Positions 16,213 through 24,072 of a DNA stretch of 64,000 nucleotides are shown one piece after another; positions within the stretch are counted from its first letter, which is position 1; each line of letters starts with the position of its first letter. The notes under the pieces are model-generated. The model was not told where the DNA came from, did no database searches, and was given only the letters and a program-made list of their open reading frames with translations. Both the position numbers and the translations under genes were made by a program. Origin of the DNA: Hymenobacter daecheongensis DSM 21074 (GTDB lineage: Bacteria; Bacteroidota; Bacteroidia; Cytophagales; Hymenobacteraceae); NCBI RefSeq assembly GCF_900141805.1, contig NZ_FQYN01000010.1, positions 102,222-166,221 of the forward strand, given 5' to 3'.

Positions 16213-16441
16213 TCTGATGCCGGATGCGTCGACGCCCGCGCCGGCCCTTGCCTCGGCGGCGGGCTGGTGGCAGATAGCGGGCCACGTCCACGCGCATTAT
16301 TTCATGGCTCCGCACCCGGATGCCCTGTGTGGTGCCACTTCATTTCTGGCCATTGCCACGCACGGGGCCTACGTGCTAACGGTCGCTCACGTCCGTCCCT
16401 GCCCGGCTTGCCAAGCCCTTGTTCCTTCTTTCCAAAATTAG
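16196..16441 (+). CDS. Small Cys/His protein of unknown function
   Basis: This 81-residue ORF overlaps the adhesin gene by 17 bp; an ATG at 16178 would add 6 residues. The C-terminal half has the spacing H...DALCGATS...THGAYVLTVAHVRPCPAC, that is His, Cys and a CPAC pair, resembling small zinc-binding phage proteins that end in 'V(T)C..C'. No function can be assigned. It lies between two virion genes, so it is expressed late. Confidence 0.55.
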   Translation: MDTPTNLMPDASTPAPALASAAGWWQIAGHVHAHYFMAPHPDALCGATSFLAIATHGAYVLTVAHVRPCPACQALVPSFQN

Positions 16442-16451
16442 CCCTCTTCTA

Positions 16452-17282
16452 GTGGCCCGCTCCATCCCAGAAATTTCCCAGTCCATCCGCGCCGCCCTGG
16501 CCGCCCAGCCCGTGCTGGCGGGCCTGAACTCGCCCTCCGCCACGGCCATCTACAAGCTGCTGGCCGATGTCTTCGCCACCGCCGCCTGGGCGATAGAAAA
16601 CCTGTTTGACCGGCTCACCGCCAGCGTGGATGCCAAGCTGGCTCAGGCCCGGCCCGGTACGCCGAAGTGGTACGCCAACCAGCTGAAGAAATTCCAGCTC
16701 GGTGACTTGCTCCGAGACGATGAGACGGGGATCCACTACGCACCTGGTTCGACCGGCCAGCGGCTGATCAGCCAGGCCACGGCCAAAGAAAACGAACTGG
16801 CCGGCAAGCTCTACCTGAAGGTAGCGGCCACCGATGCCGCCGCGCCCGGCGGGCTACGCTCGCTCACGGAGGCGGAGATGGTGCAGGCCCGCGCCTACCT
16901 GAAGGCCATCCAGTTTCCGGGGATGCGCATTGAAATGAGCAGCCTGGGCGCGGATCTGCTGCGGGTGGAGGGGGTAATCTACTACGATGCCCTGCTGGAC
17001 CTACCCACGCTGAAGGCGGCCGTGCGGGCCGCCATGCGCGGCTACCTGGCTACGCTGGATTTCGACGGCCAGGTGTACGTGGCCCGGCTGGAGGATGCCA
17101 TTCAGGCGGTGCCCGGCGTGACGGACCTGGCCCTGACGCGGGTAGCGGCCCGCAGCGGCCAGCTGGCGGCCACGGTGTTCACCCGCGTGTACGAGACGGC
17201 CGCCGGCTATATCACGGAAGATACGGCCCCCGGCGCGGGCTTTCTGGACACGCTAACCTTCATTCCGAATGGCACAGTCTAA
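16452..17282 (+). CDS. Baseplate J-like wedge protein (Mu gp47-like)
   Basis: The 276-residue protein starts with GTG at 16452 (MARSIPEISQSIRAALAAQP), the usual opening of this family. A TTG at 16419 lies inside the previous gene and is less likely. The middle contains ATAKENELAGKLYLKVAATD. The C-terminal half has DLPTLKAAVRAAMRGYLATL then VYVARLEDAIQAVPGVTDLA, the hallmark of baseplate J/gp47 proteins, which form the wedge ring. It overlaps the gp48-like gene by 14 bp. Confidence 0.8.
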   Translation: MARSIPEISQSIRAALAAQPVLAGLNSPSATAIYKLLADVFATAAWAIENLFDRLTASVDAKLAQARPGTPKWYANQLKKFQLGDLLRDDETGIHYAPGSTGQRLISQATAKENELAGKLYLKVAATDAAAPGGLRSLTEAEMVQARAYLKAIQFPGMRIEMSSLGADLLRVEGVIYYDALLDLPTLKAAVRAAMRGYLATLDFDGQVYVARLEDAIQAVPGVTDLALTRVAARSGQLAATVFTRVYETAAGYITEDTAPGAGFLDTLTFIPNGTV

Positions 17283-17799
17283 CCAACCCCAGCCGCTGTT
17301 CCGACTGCCGCCGGTGGGCTACCAGCTGCAGCTGCCCGTGCTGGTGCGGAACCTGCTGCCCACCCTGCTGCGCCGGCCCCGGCTGCTGGCCCTGCTGGCG
17401 GCGCTGACCACACCCCTGGAAGAAGTGTACCGCGCCTTTATCGTCTATTTCTTCCGCGTGCAGACGGAGCTGAGCTACTCGGGCCAGACGCTCTCGTTTG
17501 AGCGGGCGCTGAACGACCGGTTTGATGCGGCCTTCCGCCGCATCCGGATTGTGAACTCCGACGCGCAGACCGAGCCGCTGTACCTGTATTTCAGCGCCGA
17601 AAGCCGCCCGCCGGTGTATTTTACCTTCGAGCGCGAGGGGCCGCCTTGGCGCTACGCCTACACGGCGCAGGAGCTGGCCAGCCAGGTAGGCTTCGTGGTG
17701 CGGGTGCCCGCCACGCTACGCCCCCAGCAGCCTGCGCTCCGCGCCCGCATCGGCCAGTTCAAGCTGGCCACCATCCGCTACCGCATTCAGTACGTGTAA
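17269..17799 (+). CDS. Baseplate wedge protein (Mu gp48-like)
   Basis: This 176-residue product follows and overlaps the J-like gene, the standard gp47-gp48 pairing. It starts MAQSNQPQPLFRLPPVGYQL and has a Leu/Arg-rich helical segment (LLPTLLRRPRLLALLAALTT) followed by beta strands. Primary-sequence similarity to gp48/gpI is weak by eye, so the assignment rests on order and size. It would link wedge to fibres. Confidence 0.6.
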   Translation: MAQSNQPQPLFRLPPVGYQLQLPVLVRNLLPTLLRRPRLLALLAALTTPLEEVYRAFIVYFFRVQTELSYSGQTLSFERALNDRFDAAFRRIRIVNSDAQTEPLYLYFSAESRPPVYFTFEREGPPWRYAYTAQELASQVGFVVRVPATLRPQQPALRARIGQFKLATIRYRIQYV

Positions 17800-17811
17800 C
17801 CTCAACCAACC

Positions 17812-18708
17812 ATGAAAAACCTAATTTTTGAAACCGGTGGCCGCCCGTTCGTGCTCGACGACCTGGCCACGCTGCAGGAAGAATTCCAATATGCCCTGTA
17901 TGCGCCCCTGCTGGCGCTGCCACCCTGCGTGGTGTCTGGCTGCGAGGTGGGCGCGGCCGGCGCCGGCGTATATGATGTGGGCCCCGGCCTGGTGTGGCTG
18001 AACGGGGCGCTGCACCGCTTCGCCGGGGCCAGCGCCGTGGCGCTGCCGGGTGAACTGTACGTGGGGCCGCTCGTCGTTGAAAACGGCCCCTACCAGACCG
18101 GCGGCCAGAAGCCCGTACGGTCGGAGGCTCTGGCGCTGCTGCGGGCTGCTGGCAACGTGCCGGGCCAGAAGGTGCTGGTGACCGAGCACGGCGTGCTGAG
18201 AGCGGAGAAAGCGCGGGAAGCGGGTCAGCGGATGTTGGGGGACACGAAATGGCTCACGAAGCTGGCGGCCGGGTATTTCCTGAACGGCCGGGGCCTGTAT
18301 GGCACGGTAGCCTATGGGTGGGCGCTGGCCGATGGGCAGCACACGACAGAGCAGTTGGGCGGTGTATGGCCGGTCGGCTACAAAGCTGGCCATGCTGATT
18401 ATGGCGTATTGGGCAAGCAAATAGGACTGGAAAAAGTGGCGCTGACGGTAGAAGAGGGGCCGGCCCACGGGCACGACATGGATCAGGCCGGCTCACACAG
18501 TCACAGCGTTAGCGTATACCAAGCTGTTACAGGACAGGGTGATAATGGTTCTACTCGCACAACTATAAACACCGGACTGCGGGATACTTTCACCACGTCT
18601 AATACTGGTGCTCACACTCACGGAATTCGATCATCAGGCGAAGGACTTCCCCACGAGAACCGCCCGCCGTCCAAGGCAATGGTGGTGCTGGAGTGGATTG
18701 GGTTTTAG
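17812..18708 (+). CDS. Tail fibre protein with His-rich collar-type tip
   Basis: The 298-residue protein ends the tail operon. The first 150 residues form a baseplate-binding and beta-rich part (PGLVWLNGALHRFAGASAVA). The C-terminal part has GPAHGHDMDQAGSHSHSV, SNTGAHTHGIRSSGEG, and ends PSKAMVVLEWIGF. Such HxH clusters with the 'NRPPS.A' ending are typical of phage tail-collar and short-tail-fibre tips that bind metal ions within a trimer. A strong terminator follows. Confidence 0.75.
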   Translation: MKNLIFETGGRPFVLDDLATLQEEFQYALYAPLLALPPCVVSGCEVGAAGAGVYDVGPGLVWLNGALHRFAGASAVALPGELYVGPLVVENGPYQTGGQKPVRSEALALLRAAGNVPGQKVLVTEHGVLRAEKAREAGQRMLGDTKWLTKLAAGYFLNGRGLYGTVAYGWALADGQHTTEQLGGVWPVGYKAGHADYGVLGKQIGLEKVALTVEEGPAHGHDMDQAGSHSHSVSVYQAVTGQGDNGSTRTTINTGLRDTFTTSNTGAHTHGIRSSGEGLPHENRPPSKAMVVLEWIGF

Positions 18709-18724
18709 CGGCTACTTCCTTCAT

Positions 18725-18780
18725 AAATAAGGGTGAATAGCGCAAATGGTTAGCTTTGCCATTCACCCTTATTTCTTTTT
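18725..18780. terminator. Strong hairpin terminator after tail operon
   Basis: A 14-bp perfect stem, AAATAAGGGTGAAT at 18725-18738 with its complement at 18761-18774, followed by a T-rich run. An inner 5-bp stem (GCAAA/TTTGC) extends the structure. It ends right before the next ATG at 18781. The loop contains TAGCTTTG (18751-18758), a match to the Bacteroidota -7 box TAnnTTTG, so a promoter for the downstream gene may be embedded. Confidence 0.8.
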
Positions 18781-19536
18781 ATGAGAAAAGCCCTACTCGC
18801 CCTGGCCCTAATGACTAGCAGCATCGCCAGCGCCCAAATCACACTGGAGCGTAAGTATCCTATCCTAGTTGAGCCGTTCAAGCTGGCTAATGGCGACCTG
18901 AAGTACATCGGAGCCGTTGAAGCCACTCATCAAGTGAATATCTATAATGCGAACCATTCCCTGCTACGTCAAGTGGCAGTACCGGTAGCGGCTGGCCAGA
19001 GGGTAAGCTACGTAGAGTACGCCAGCGACCGGTTGTTTAATACCAACAACACGCTAGAATTTATAGTATATCTCAATACCACTTCCGTCAATACCACCCG
19101 CGTAATGGATGAAACTGGGGCAGTCCTGCTTAGTGTAGACTCCTGCTCTTACGTGTCAGTGCACAACACCGCTGTTGGCACCAAGATGATTGCTTATCCG
19201 CAGCTCGCGCAAGGCGACCTGTATAGTAAAGTATACTCCTTAGCCGGCACCTACACACCGCTACGCACCGCCAACAAAGCGGATGATCTCATCGCCGGCC
19301 CGTATCCCAACCCCACAACCCAATCCATACGCCTGCCTTACACGGTGAAGCCCGGCGAGGTGGCCACGCTGCAGGTGCTGGACATGAGCGGCCGGGTGGT
19401 GAAGTCCTACCAGGTGGATGCGGCCTTTGACCATCTGCTGCTCAATGCCCACGAGCTGCGCGGCGGGGCGTACGTGTACCGGGTCACTTCAGCCGCTGGT
19501 ACAGGTCCGGGTAAGAAGTTCATCGTTCGGCATTGA
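18781..19536 (+). CDS. Secreted protein with type IX secretion C-terminal sorting domain
   Basis: The 251-residue protein has an N-terminal signal peptide (MRKALLALALMTSSIASAQ). It ends in a type A T9SS sorting domain from about residue 172: GPYPNPTTQSIRLPYTV, then VLDMSGRVVKSYQ, LRGGAYVYRVTSA and a final KKFIVRH. The middle (residues 20-165) is beta-rich with no recognised domain. T9SS cargo is exported through the outer membrane and usually attached to LPS. It lies between two terminators immediately next to the prophage fibre gene, with lower GC than the phage genes. It may be a phage-carried extra gene or host DNA at the insertion site. Confidence 0.85.
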   Translation: MRKALLALALMTSSIASAQITLERKYPILVEPFKLANGDLKYIGAVEATHQVNIYNANHSLLRQVAVPVAAGQRVSYVEYASDRLFNTNNTLEFIVYLNTTSVNTTRVMDETGAVLLSVDSCSYVSVHNTAVGTKMIAYPQLAQGDLYSKVYSLAGTYTPLRTANKADDLIAGPYPNPTTQSIRLPYTVKPGEVATLQVLDMSGRVVKSYQVDAAFDHLLLNAHELRGGAYVYRVTSAAGTGPGKKFIVRH

Positions 19537-19548
19537 TTGCACTATTCC

Positions 19549-19590
19549 AAAACAAAGGAGCCCGGTCACATGGCCGGGCTCCTTTGTTTT
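19549..19590. terminator. Bidirectional-type hairpin terminator
   Basis: A 17-bp perfect stem (19549-19565 and 19574-19590) around an 8-base loop. Arms carry A-tract and T-tract ends (AAAACAAAGGAG and its complement), so it can act in either direction. It closes the T9SS-cargo gene. Confidence 0.85.
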
Positions 19591-19628
19591 ATAGGCATTT
19601 AACACCCATTGAACGGGTGCTCAATCGG

Positions 19629-19659
19629 TACACGATTCGTTTTGATTTGATACACGATT
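19629..19659. repeat. Two direct repeats, possible phage-end transposase sites
   Basis: TACACGATT occurs at 19629-19637 and again at 19651-19659, exactly 22 bp apart, in an AT-rich gap after the last terminator of the prophage side. In Mu, transposase binds 22-bp end sites spaced this way. This is suggestive only; no transposase gene is in the window. Confidence 0.35.
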
Positions 19660-19746
19660 GAATTTGCTGATTATACGCCCCTGGGCAGGGCGGACAGTTT
19701 CCGTAGCTGCATCCATCTGCCTGCCAGTGCCGGCACTACAAACGAA

Positions 19747-19778
19747 ACGGCCCTACTTCCGCGCGGAAGTAGGGCCGT
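19747..19778. terminator. 32-bp perfect palindrome after preA
   Basis: ACGGCCCTACTTCCGC is followed without spacer by its exact complement (19747-19778). It lies 20 bp past the preA stop on the leftward strand and is followed in that direction by a moderately T-rich sequence, so it is best read as the terminator of the pyrimidine cluster. Confidence 0.75.
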
Positions 19779-19798
19779 GTTCTTGGTGGGGGGAGCAA

Positions 19799-21178
19799 CT
19801 ACTCCGTCACCGTAATCTTCTCAAACTGGCGGGCCTTGCCGGGCAGCGTCTTGTGCTTCTCCTTGCCCAGGGCCGCGGCGGGCTCGGGCACCCAGTGGTG
19901 GCGGCCGCCGGCCTTTTCGTCGTTGAACTCGGTGGGAATGTCGTTGGCTTCGGTGCGCTCCTTCCAGGTGAGGTGGGCGGTGCCGTCGTCCTGGCGGTCC
20001 ATGGTGATGCAGTCCTCGACGGGGCAGACCAGGGAGCACAGGTTGCAGCCCACGCAGTTGGCCTCGATGATTTCGGGGACGCGGGTGCCAGCGTTGAGCT
20101 TGATGGCCTGGTGGGCGCCGTCTTCGCAGGCGGTGTAGCAGAGCTGGCAGCCGATGCACTTCTCCTCGTGGATGTTGGCCGTCACCTTGTACTTCATGTT
20201 CAAGTCTTCCCAAGGTAGCACGTTGGGCAGGGCCTTGCCGACGAAGTCGTAGATGGTGTTGAAGCCCTTGTCGGTCATGTACTGCTCCAGGCCGCTGGTC
20301 ATTTCGCGGATGATGCCGAAGCCGTAGTGCATGGCGGCGGTGCAGACCTGCACCGAGGAGGCCCCGAGCAGGATGTGCTCCACCGCGTCGCGCCAGGTTT
20401 CGATGCCGCCGATGCCGGAGATGGGCAGGCGCACGTCGGGGTGCTGGGCGCAGTTCTTGAGCATGTTCAGGGCAATGGGTTTCACGGCCGGGCCGCAGTA
20501 GCCGCCGTTGGAGCCCTTGCCGTCCACGATGGGGTAGGGGGCAAACAGGTCCAGGTCCACGCCGACGATGCTCTGGATGGTGTTGATCAGCGAAATGGCG
20601 TCGGCCCCGCCGCGGCGGGCGGCCATGGCGGGCTCGGTGATGTCACTGATGTTCGGCGTGAGCTTGACGATAACCGGAATCTTGGCCACTTCCATCACCC
20701 ACTCCACGATGGTCTGGAGCACGTCGGGCTCCTGGCCGACGGCCGAGCCCATGCCCCGCTCGCACATGCCGTGGGGGCAGCCGAAGTTGAGCTCGATGCC
20801 GTCGGCACCGGCTTCCTGGCTCTGGCGCACGATGTCGTGCCACTCCTGCCGGCTCTGCACCATGAGGGAGGCAATGACGGCGTGGTTGGGGAAGCGCTTC
20901 TTGACTTCCTCGATTTCGCGCAGGTTGTCGGCCAGGGGGCGGTCCGAAATCAGCTCGATGTTGTTGAAGCCCATCATGCGCTTGTCGCGGTAGTTGACGC
21001 TGCCGTAGCGGCTCGACACGTTCACGACGGGCACGCCCAGGGTTTTCCACACCGCGCCGCCCCAGCCGGCGTCGAAGGCTTTCATCACCTGGTAGCCGGA
21101 GTTGGTCGGCGGCGCCGACGCCAGCCAGAAGGGGTTCGGGGACTTGATGCCGGCAAAATTTATGGAGAGGTCTGGCAT
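19799..21178 (-). CDS. preA: NAD-dependent dihydropyrimidine dehydrogenase subunit PreA
   Basis: The 459-residue catalytic subunit reduces uracil and thymine to their 5,6-dihydro forms with FMN and electrons from PreT. The N-terminal TIM barrel resembles dihydroorotate dehydrogenase (SPNPFWLASAPPTNSGYQVM; catalytic loop NFGCPHGMCERGMGSA). The C-terminal part has two 4Fe-4S clusters (CIGCQLCYTAC and CVGCNLCSLVCPVEDC). I start at the ATG at 21178 (MPDLSINFAG). A longer frame reaches 21223, but those extra codons come from the neighbouring palindromic repeat. It is the last gene of the leftward cluster. Confidence 0.93.
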   Translation of the reverse strand: MPDLSINFAGIKSPNPFWLASAPPTNSGYQVMKAFDAGWGGAVWKTLGVPVVNVSSRYGSVNYRDKRMMGFNNIELISDRPLADNLREIEEVKKRFPNHAVIASLMVQSRQEWHDIVRQSQEAGADGIELNFGCPHGMCERGMGSAVGQEPDVLQTIVEWVMEVAKIPVIVKLTPNISDITEPAMAARRGGADAISLINTIQSIVGVDLDLFAPYPIVDGKGSNGGYCGPAVKPIALNMLKNCAQHPDVRLPISGIGGIETWRDAVEHILLGASSVQVCTAAMHYGFGIIREMTSGLEQYMTDKGFNTIYDFVGKALPNVLPWEDLNMKYKVTANIHEEKCIGCQLCYTACEDGAHQAIKLNAGTRVPEIIEANCVGCNLCSLVCPVEDCITMDRQDDGTAHLTWKERTEANDIPTEFNDEKAGGRHHWVPEPAAALGKEKHKTLPGKARQFEKITVTE

Positions 21179-21206
21179 GGGAGAGTAAGGTCTATGGCTA
21201 GAAAAC

Positions 21207-21401
21207 TCCCCTCCTTTTTTCAAGGAGGGGTGCCCGAAGGGCGGGGTGGTAAGCTAGAGCTAGATAACTAGGGTTAGTTTCCCTCCTTTTTTCAAGGAGA
21301 GGCTAGGGGTGGTTCTATGGTTGAACGACTACTGGCTCTAGTTTTCTAGCTCTAGCAACCACCCCGCCCTTCGGGCACCCCTCCTTGAAAAAAGGAGGGG
21401 A
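21207..21401. repeat. Family A palindromic element, copy 1
   Basis: A 44-bp perfect inverted repeat (21207-21250 and 21358-21401) whose outer arms read TCCCCTCCTTTTTTCAAGG, with a degenerate third copy of the arm near 21281-21313. It lies between preT and preA. Copies 2 and 3 lie elsewhere in the same gene cluster. Confidence 0.9.
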
Positions 21402-21444
21402 ACTAGCTCCTAACCCCTAACCCCTAGCTTCTTGCTTCTAATTC

Positions 21445-22776
21445 CTAGCTCCTGGTTTTCAAATATTCGTGGATGCCGCGGGCGGCGGCTTTGGCTTCGG
21501 CGGCGGCATTGACGACTTCCGCGCCGCCGTTGCGGGCGTCGCCGGAGGTGAAGTAGCGCGGGTTGGTGGTTTGGCCCGTGCGCTCGTCGGCCACGATGCG
21601 GCCTTTGCCATCTACTTCCAGGCCCGGAATCAGGCTTAGAAACTGGGTCTGCTTGGCCTGACCGGTAGCTTTGATCACCATGTCGCAGGGCTCGATGAAC
21701 TCGGAGCCGGGCACGGGCTGCACCTGGCCCTCGTGCAGGGCGGTGCGGATAAACTTCACGCCTTCGACCTTGCCGTTGCCCACGATTTCGATGGGGGCCA
21801 CGTGGAACAGGCCTTTCACGCCCACGCCCTTGGCCAGGTCATACTCGAACTCGTAGGCGCCCATGTCTTCCTTGCCGCGGCGGTAGGCCAGAATCACCGA
21901 GTCGGCCCCCATCCGCGACGATTCCGAAGCGGCGTCCATGGCGGTGTTGCCGCCGCCGAGCACGATGACCTTGCGGCCCACGGCGGTGGCGTGGTGGTTC
22001 ATGCGCAGCTGCTCGATGAATTCGACCGCCCCCACGCAGTTTTCGCGCTCCTCGCCGGGCAGGCGCAGGGCGTTGGTGCGGCCCAGCCCGATGCCCAGGA
22101 AGATGGCGTCGTACTTCTCCTCCAGCTTTTGCAGGTCCGCGCGGGAGCTGATGGGCGCGTTGTAGGTCACCGAGTAGCCGAACTGCTGTTGCAGATAATT
22201 CATCTCGGCAATGACTTCCTCGTTGGTGATTTTGTAGGGCGCCACACCGTACACCGTCAGGCCCGAGGGCTGGGCTTTGGCCTCGAACACGTCCACCTCG
22301 TAGCCCAGGGCCCGCAGCTCGCAGGCGCAGCTGATGCCGGCCGGCCCCGCGCCGATGATGGCGACCTTGCGGCCGTTGGGGATACCGGGCGTAAACAGCG
22401 GCTTTTCCTCCTCGATGGCCTTACGGGTGGCAAAGCTCTGGAGGCGGCCGATTTCAATAGGCTTCACGTCCTGGAGGTTGTACACGCAGGCCCCCTCGCA
22501 GAGCACTTCCGTGGGGCAGACCTTGCCGCAGGCGTTGCCGAAGTAGTTGGCCTCGTAGATGGTGCGGGCCGCGCCGGTGTCGTTGCCGGAGTTGATCTGG
22601 CGGATGAACTGCGGGATGTCGATGCCAGAGGGGCAGGCCTGGATGCAGGGCGCATCGAAGCAGAACAGGCAGCGCGAGCTTTCAAACAGGGCCTCGGAGG
22701 AGTTCATCCGGGGCTTGAGCTGGGCAAAGTTCGCGTGGAATTCCTGCTCGGAAGTAGGAGTAGGGTATTCAGCCAT
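21445..22776 (-). CDS. preT: NAD-dependent dihydropyrimidine dehydrogenase subunit PreT
   Basis: This 443-residue flavoprotein passes electrons from NAD(P)H to PreA. It begins with a GltD-like Fe-S domain (RCLFCFDAPCIQACPSGIDI, then GNACGKVCPTEVLCEGACVY). An FAD-binding GAGPAGISCACEL follows at about residues 137-149, then an NAD(P)-binding VLGGGNTAMDAA and a closing FTSGDARNGGAEVVNAAAE. Length and order match PreT/GltD. It is upstream of preA, from which it is split by a palindromic repeat. Together they form the first step of reductive pyrimidine catabolism. Confidence 0.93.
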   Translation of the reverse strand: MAEYPTPTSEQEFHANFAQLKPRMNSSEALFESSRCLFCFDAPCIQACPSGIDIPQFIRQINSGNDTGAARTIYEANYFGNACGKVCPTEVLCEGACVYNLQDVKPIEIGRLQSFATRKAIEEEKPLFTPGIPNGRKVAIIGAGPAGISCACELRALGYEVDVFEAKAQPSGLTVYGVAPYKITNEEVIAEMNYLQQQFGYSVTYNAPISSRADLQKLEEKYDAIFLGIGLGRTNALRLPGEERENCVGAVEFIEQLRMNHHATAVGRKVIVLGGGNTAMDAASESSRMGADSVILAYRRGKEDMGAYEFEYDLAKGVGVKGLFHVAPIEIVGNGKVEGVKFIRTALHEGQVQPVPGSEFIEPCDMVIKATGQAKQTQFLSLIPGLEVDGKGRIVADERTGQTTNPRYFTSGDARNGGAEVVNAAAEAKAAARGIHEYLKTRS

Positions 22777-22816
22777 TGGGGCGGGAATTTTCGGAAAGGA
22801 AGGGGGAAAAATCGTG

Positions 22817-22977
22817 TGTCATCCTGAGTGCAGCGAAGCGGAACGAAGAACCTGCCTCCGACAACTCAGGAGCTTTTTTTCAATAAGCCAAGTCCTTCGC
22901 CGCGGGGCAGAAATGAGCATTGAAATCAGCTTCTGCTGCGGTAGGAGGAAGGTCCTTCGCTTTGCTCAGGATGACAG
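22817..22977. repeat. Family B palindromic element, diverged copy
   Basis: Ends read TGTCATCCTGAG at about 22824 and its inverse CTCAGGATGACA at about 22966-22977, with inner GAAGGACCTT-like sequence. The interior has diverged. It fills the gap between the nitrilase-type gene and preT. Confidence 0.75.
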
Positions 22978-22993
22978 ACGACCAAGAAACGGC

Positions 22994-23860
22994 TTACAGC
23001 TCGACCAGCTTCTCGTAGGTTTCGGGGCGACGGTCGCGGAAGAACTGCCAGGTGTTGCGCACTTCCTCAATCATGTCGAGGTCGAACTCGGCGATGAGCA
23101 GCTCGTCGTTGTCTTCGGAGGCCTGGGCCAGGATCTGGCCGCGTGGGTCCACGAAGTAGCTGGTGCCGTAGAACTTGCCCAGGTTCCAGGGCTTTTCTAC
23201 CCCGACGCGGTTGATGCAGCCCATGAAGTAGCCGTTGGCGGCCGCGTGGGCGGGCTGCTCCAGCTTCCAGAGGTACTGGGAGAGGCCGGCCACGGTGGCC
23301 GAGGGGTTGTACACGATTTCCGCGCCGTTCAGGCCCAGCACCCGGGCCCCGTCGGGGAAATGCCGGTCGTAGCAGATGTACACGCCCACCTTGGCGTACT
23401 TGGTCTGGAACACGGGGTAGCCCATGTTGCCGGGCTTGAAGAAAAACTTCTCCCAGAAGCCCGAAGTGTGCGGAATGTGGTTTTTGCGGTACTTGCCCAG
23501 GTAGGTGCCGTCGGCATCAATGACAGCGGCCGTGTTGTACAGAAAGCCCGCCGACTCCCGCTCGTACACGGGCACAATCATCACCATGTTGTACTTCTTG
23601 GCGTACTCCGCCATGCGGTCGGTGGTCGGGCCGGGTACCGACTCGGCCGAGGCATACCAGGCTTTGTCCTGGCCGGGGCAGAAGTAAGGTGTGTTGAAGA
23701 TTTCCTGCAGGCACAGAATCTGCACGCCCTGGCGGCCGGCTTCCTCGATGAGCGGAATGTGCTTCTGCACCATGGCTTCCATGATTTCGGCAATCGTGCC
23801 TTCGCCTTCCGTCATGGGCAGGCTCATCTGGATCAGGCCGGATTTGATAATTCGTGGCAT
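22994..23860 (-). CDS. Beta-ureidopropionase (carbon-nitrogen hydrolase)
   Basis: The 288-residue nitrilase-superfamily enzyme has the Glu-Lys-Cys triad at Glu53 (LCLQEIFNTPYF), Lys126 (YRKNHIPHTSGF) and Cys163 (YICYDRHFPDGAR). The NHIPH and YDRHFP motifs are typical of N-carbamoyl-beta-alanine amidohydrolases. It would convert N-carbamoyl-beta-alanine (or the methyl analogue from thymine) to beta-alanine, CO2 and ammonia. Placement between dihydropyrimidinase and preTA supports this substrate over other amidases. Full length for the family. Confidence 0.88.
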   Translation of the reverse strand: MPRIIKSGLIQMSLPMTEGEGTIAEIMEAMVQKHIPLIEEAGRQGVQILCLQEIFNTPYFCPGQDKAWYASAESVPGPTTDRMAEYAKKYNMVMIVPVYERESAGFLYNTAAVIDADGTYLGKYRKNHIPHTSGFWEKFFFKPGNMGYPVFQTKYAKVGVYICYDRHFPDGARVLGLNGAEIVYNPSATVAGLSQYLWKLEQPAHAAANGYFMGCINRVGVEKPWNLGKFYGTSYFVDPRGQILAQASEDNDELLIAEFDLDMIEEVRNTWQFFRDRRPETYEKLVEL

Positions 23861-23927
23861 TGGGGGAATTTTGAGGGGTGAGTGTTGAATGTTGAGTTTT
23901 GAATGGCTGCGGGGCTAGAGCTAAAAG

Positions 23928-24056
23928 CTAGTTCCCCTCCTTCCTTCAAGGAGGGGCTAGGGGTGGTTCAATCGTTGAACGACCTGCTAGCTCTAGCTTT
24001 CTAGCTTACCACCCCGCCCTTCGGGCACCCCTCCTTGAAGGAAGGAGGGGAACTAG
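23928..24056. repeat. Family A palindromic element, copy 2
   Basis: Arms TTCCCCTCCTTCCTTCAAGG (from 23932) and the inverse copy ending near 24056 bracket a short unique centre. It lies between the dihydropyrimidinase and beta-ureidopropionase genes. Confidence 0.88.
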
Positions 24057-24072
24057 TTCCTTGCCCTAGCTC

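Noticed and set aside
1..18708. Contractile injection system (eCIS or T6SS-like) instead of a phage
   Set aside because: Terminase, prohead protease, capsid, tape measure and lysis genes are all present, so this is a DNA-packaging phage.
21179..21223. Upstream extension of PreA to an earlier start
   Set aside because: The extra residues come from the palindromic repeat, and homologues begin near the ATG at 21178.
21207..24056. Repeats as a CRISPR array
   Set aside because: The copies are single palindromic units kilobases apart, without regular spacers or cas genes.
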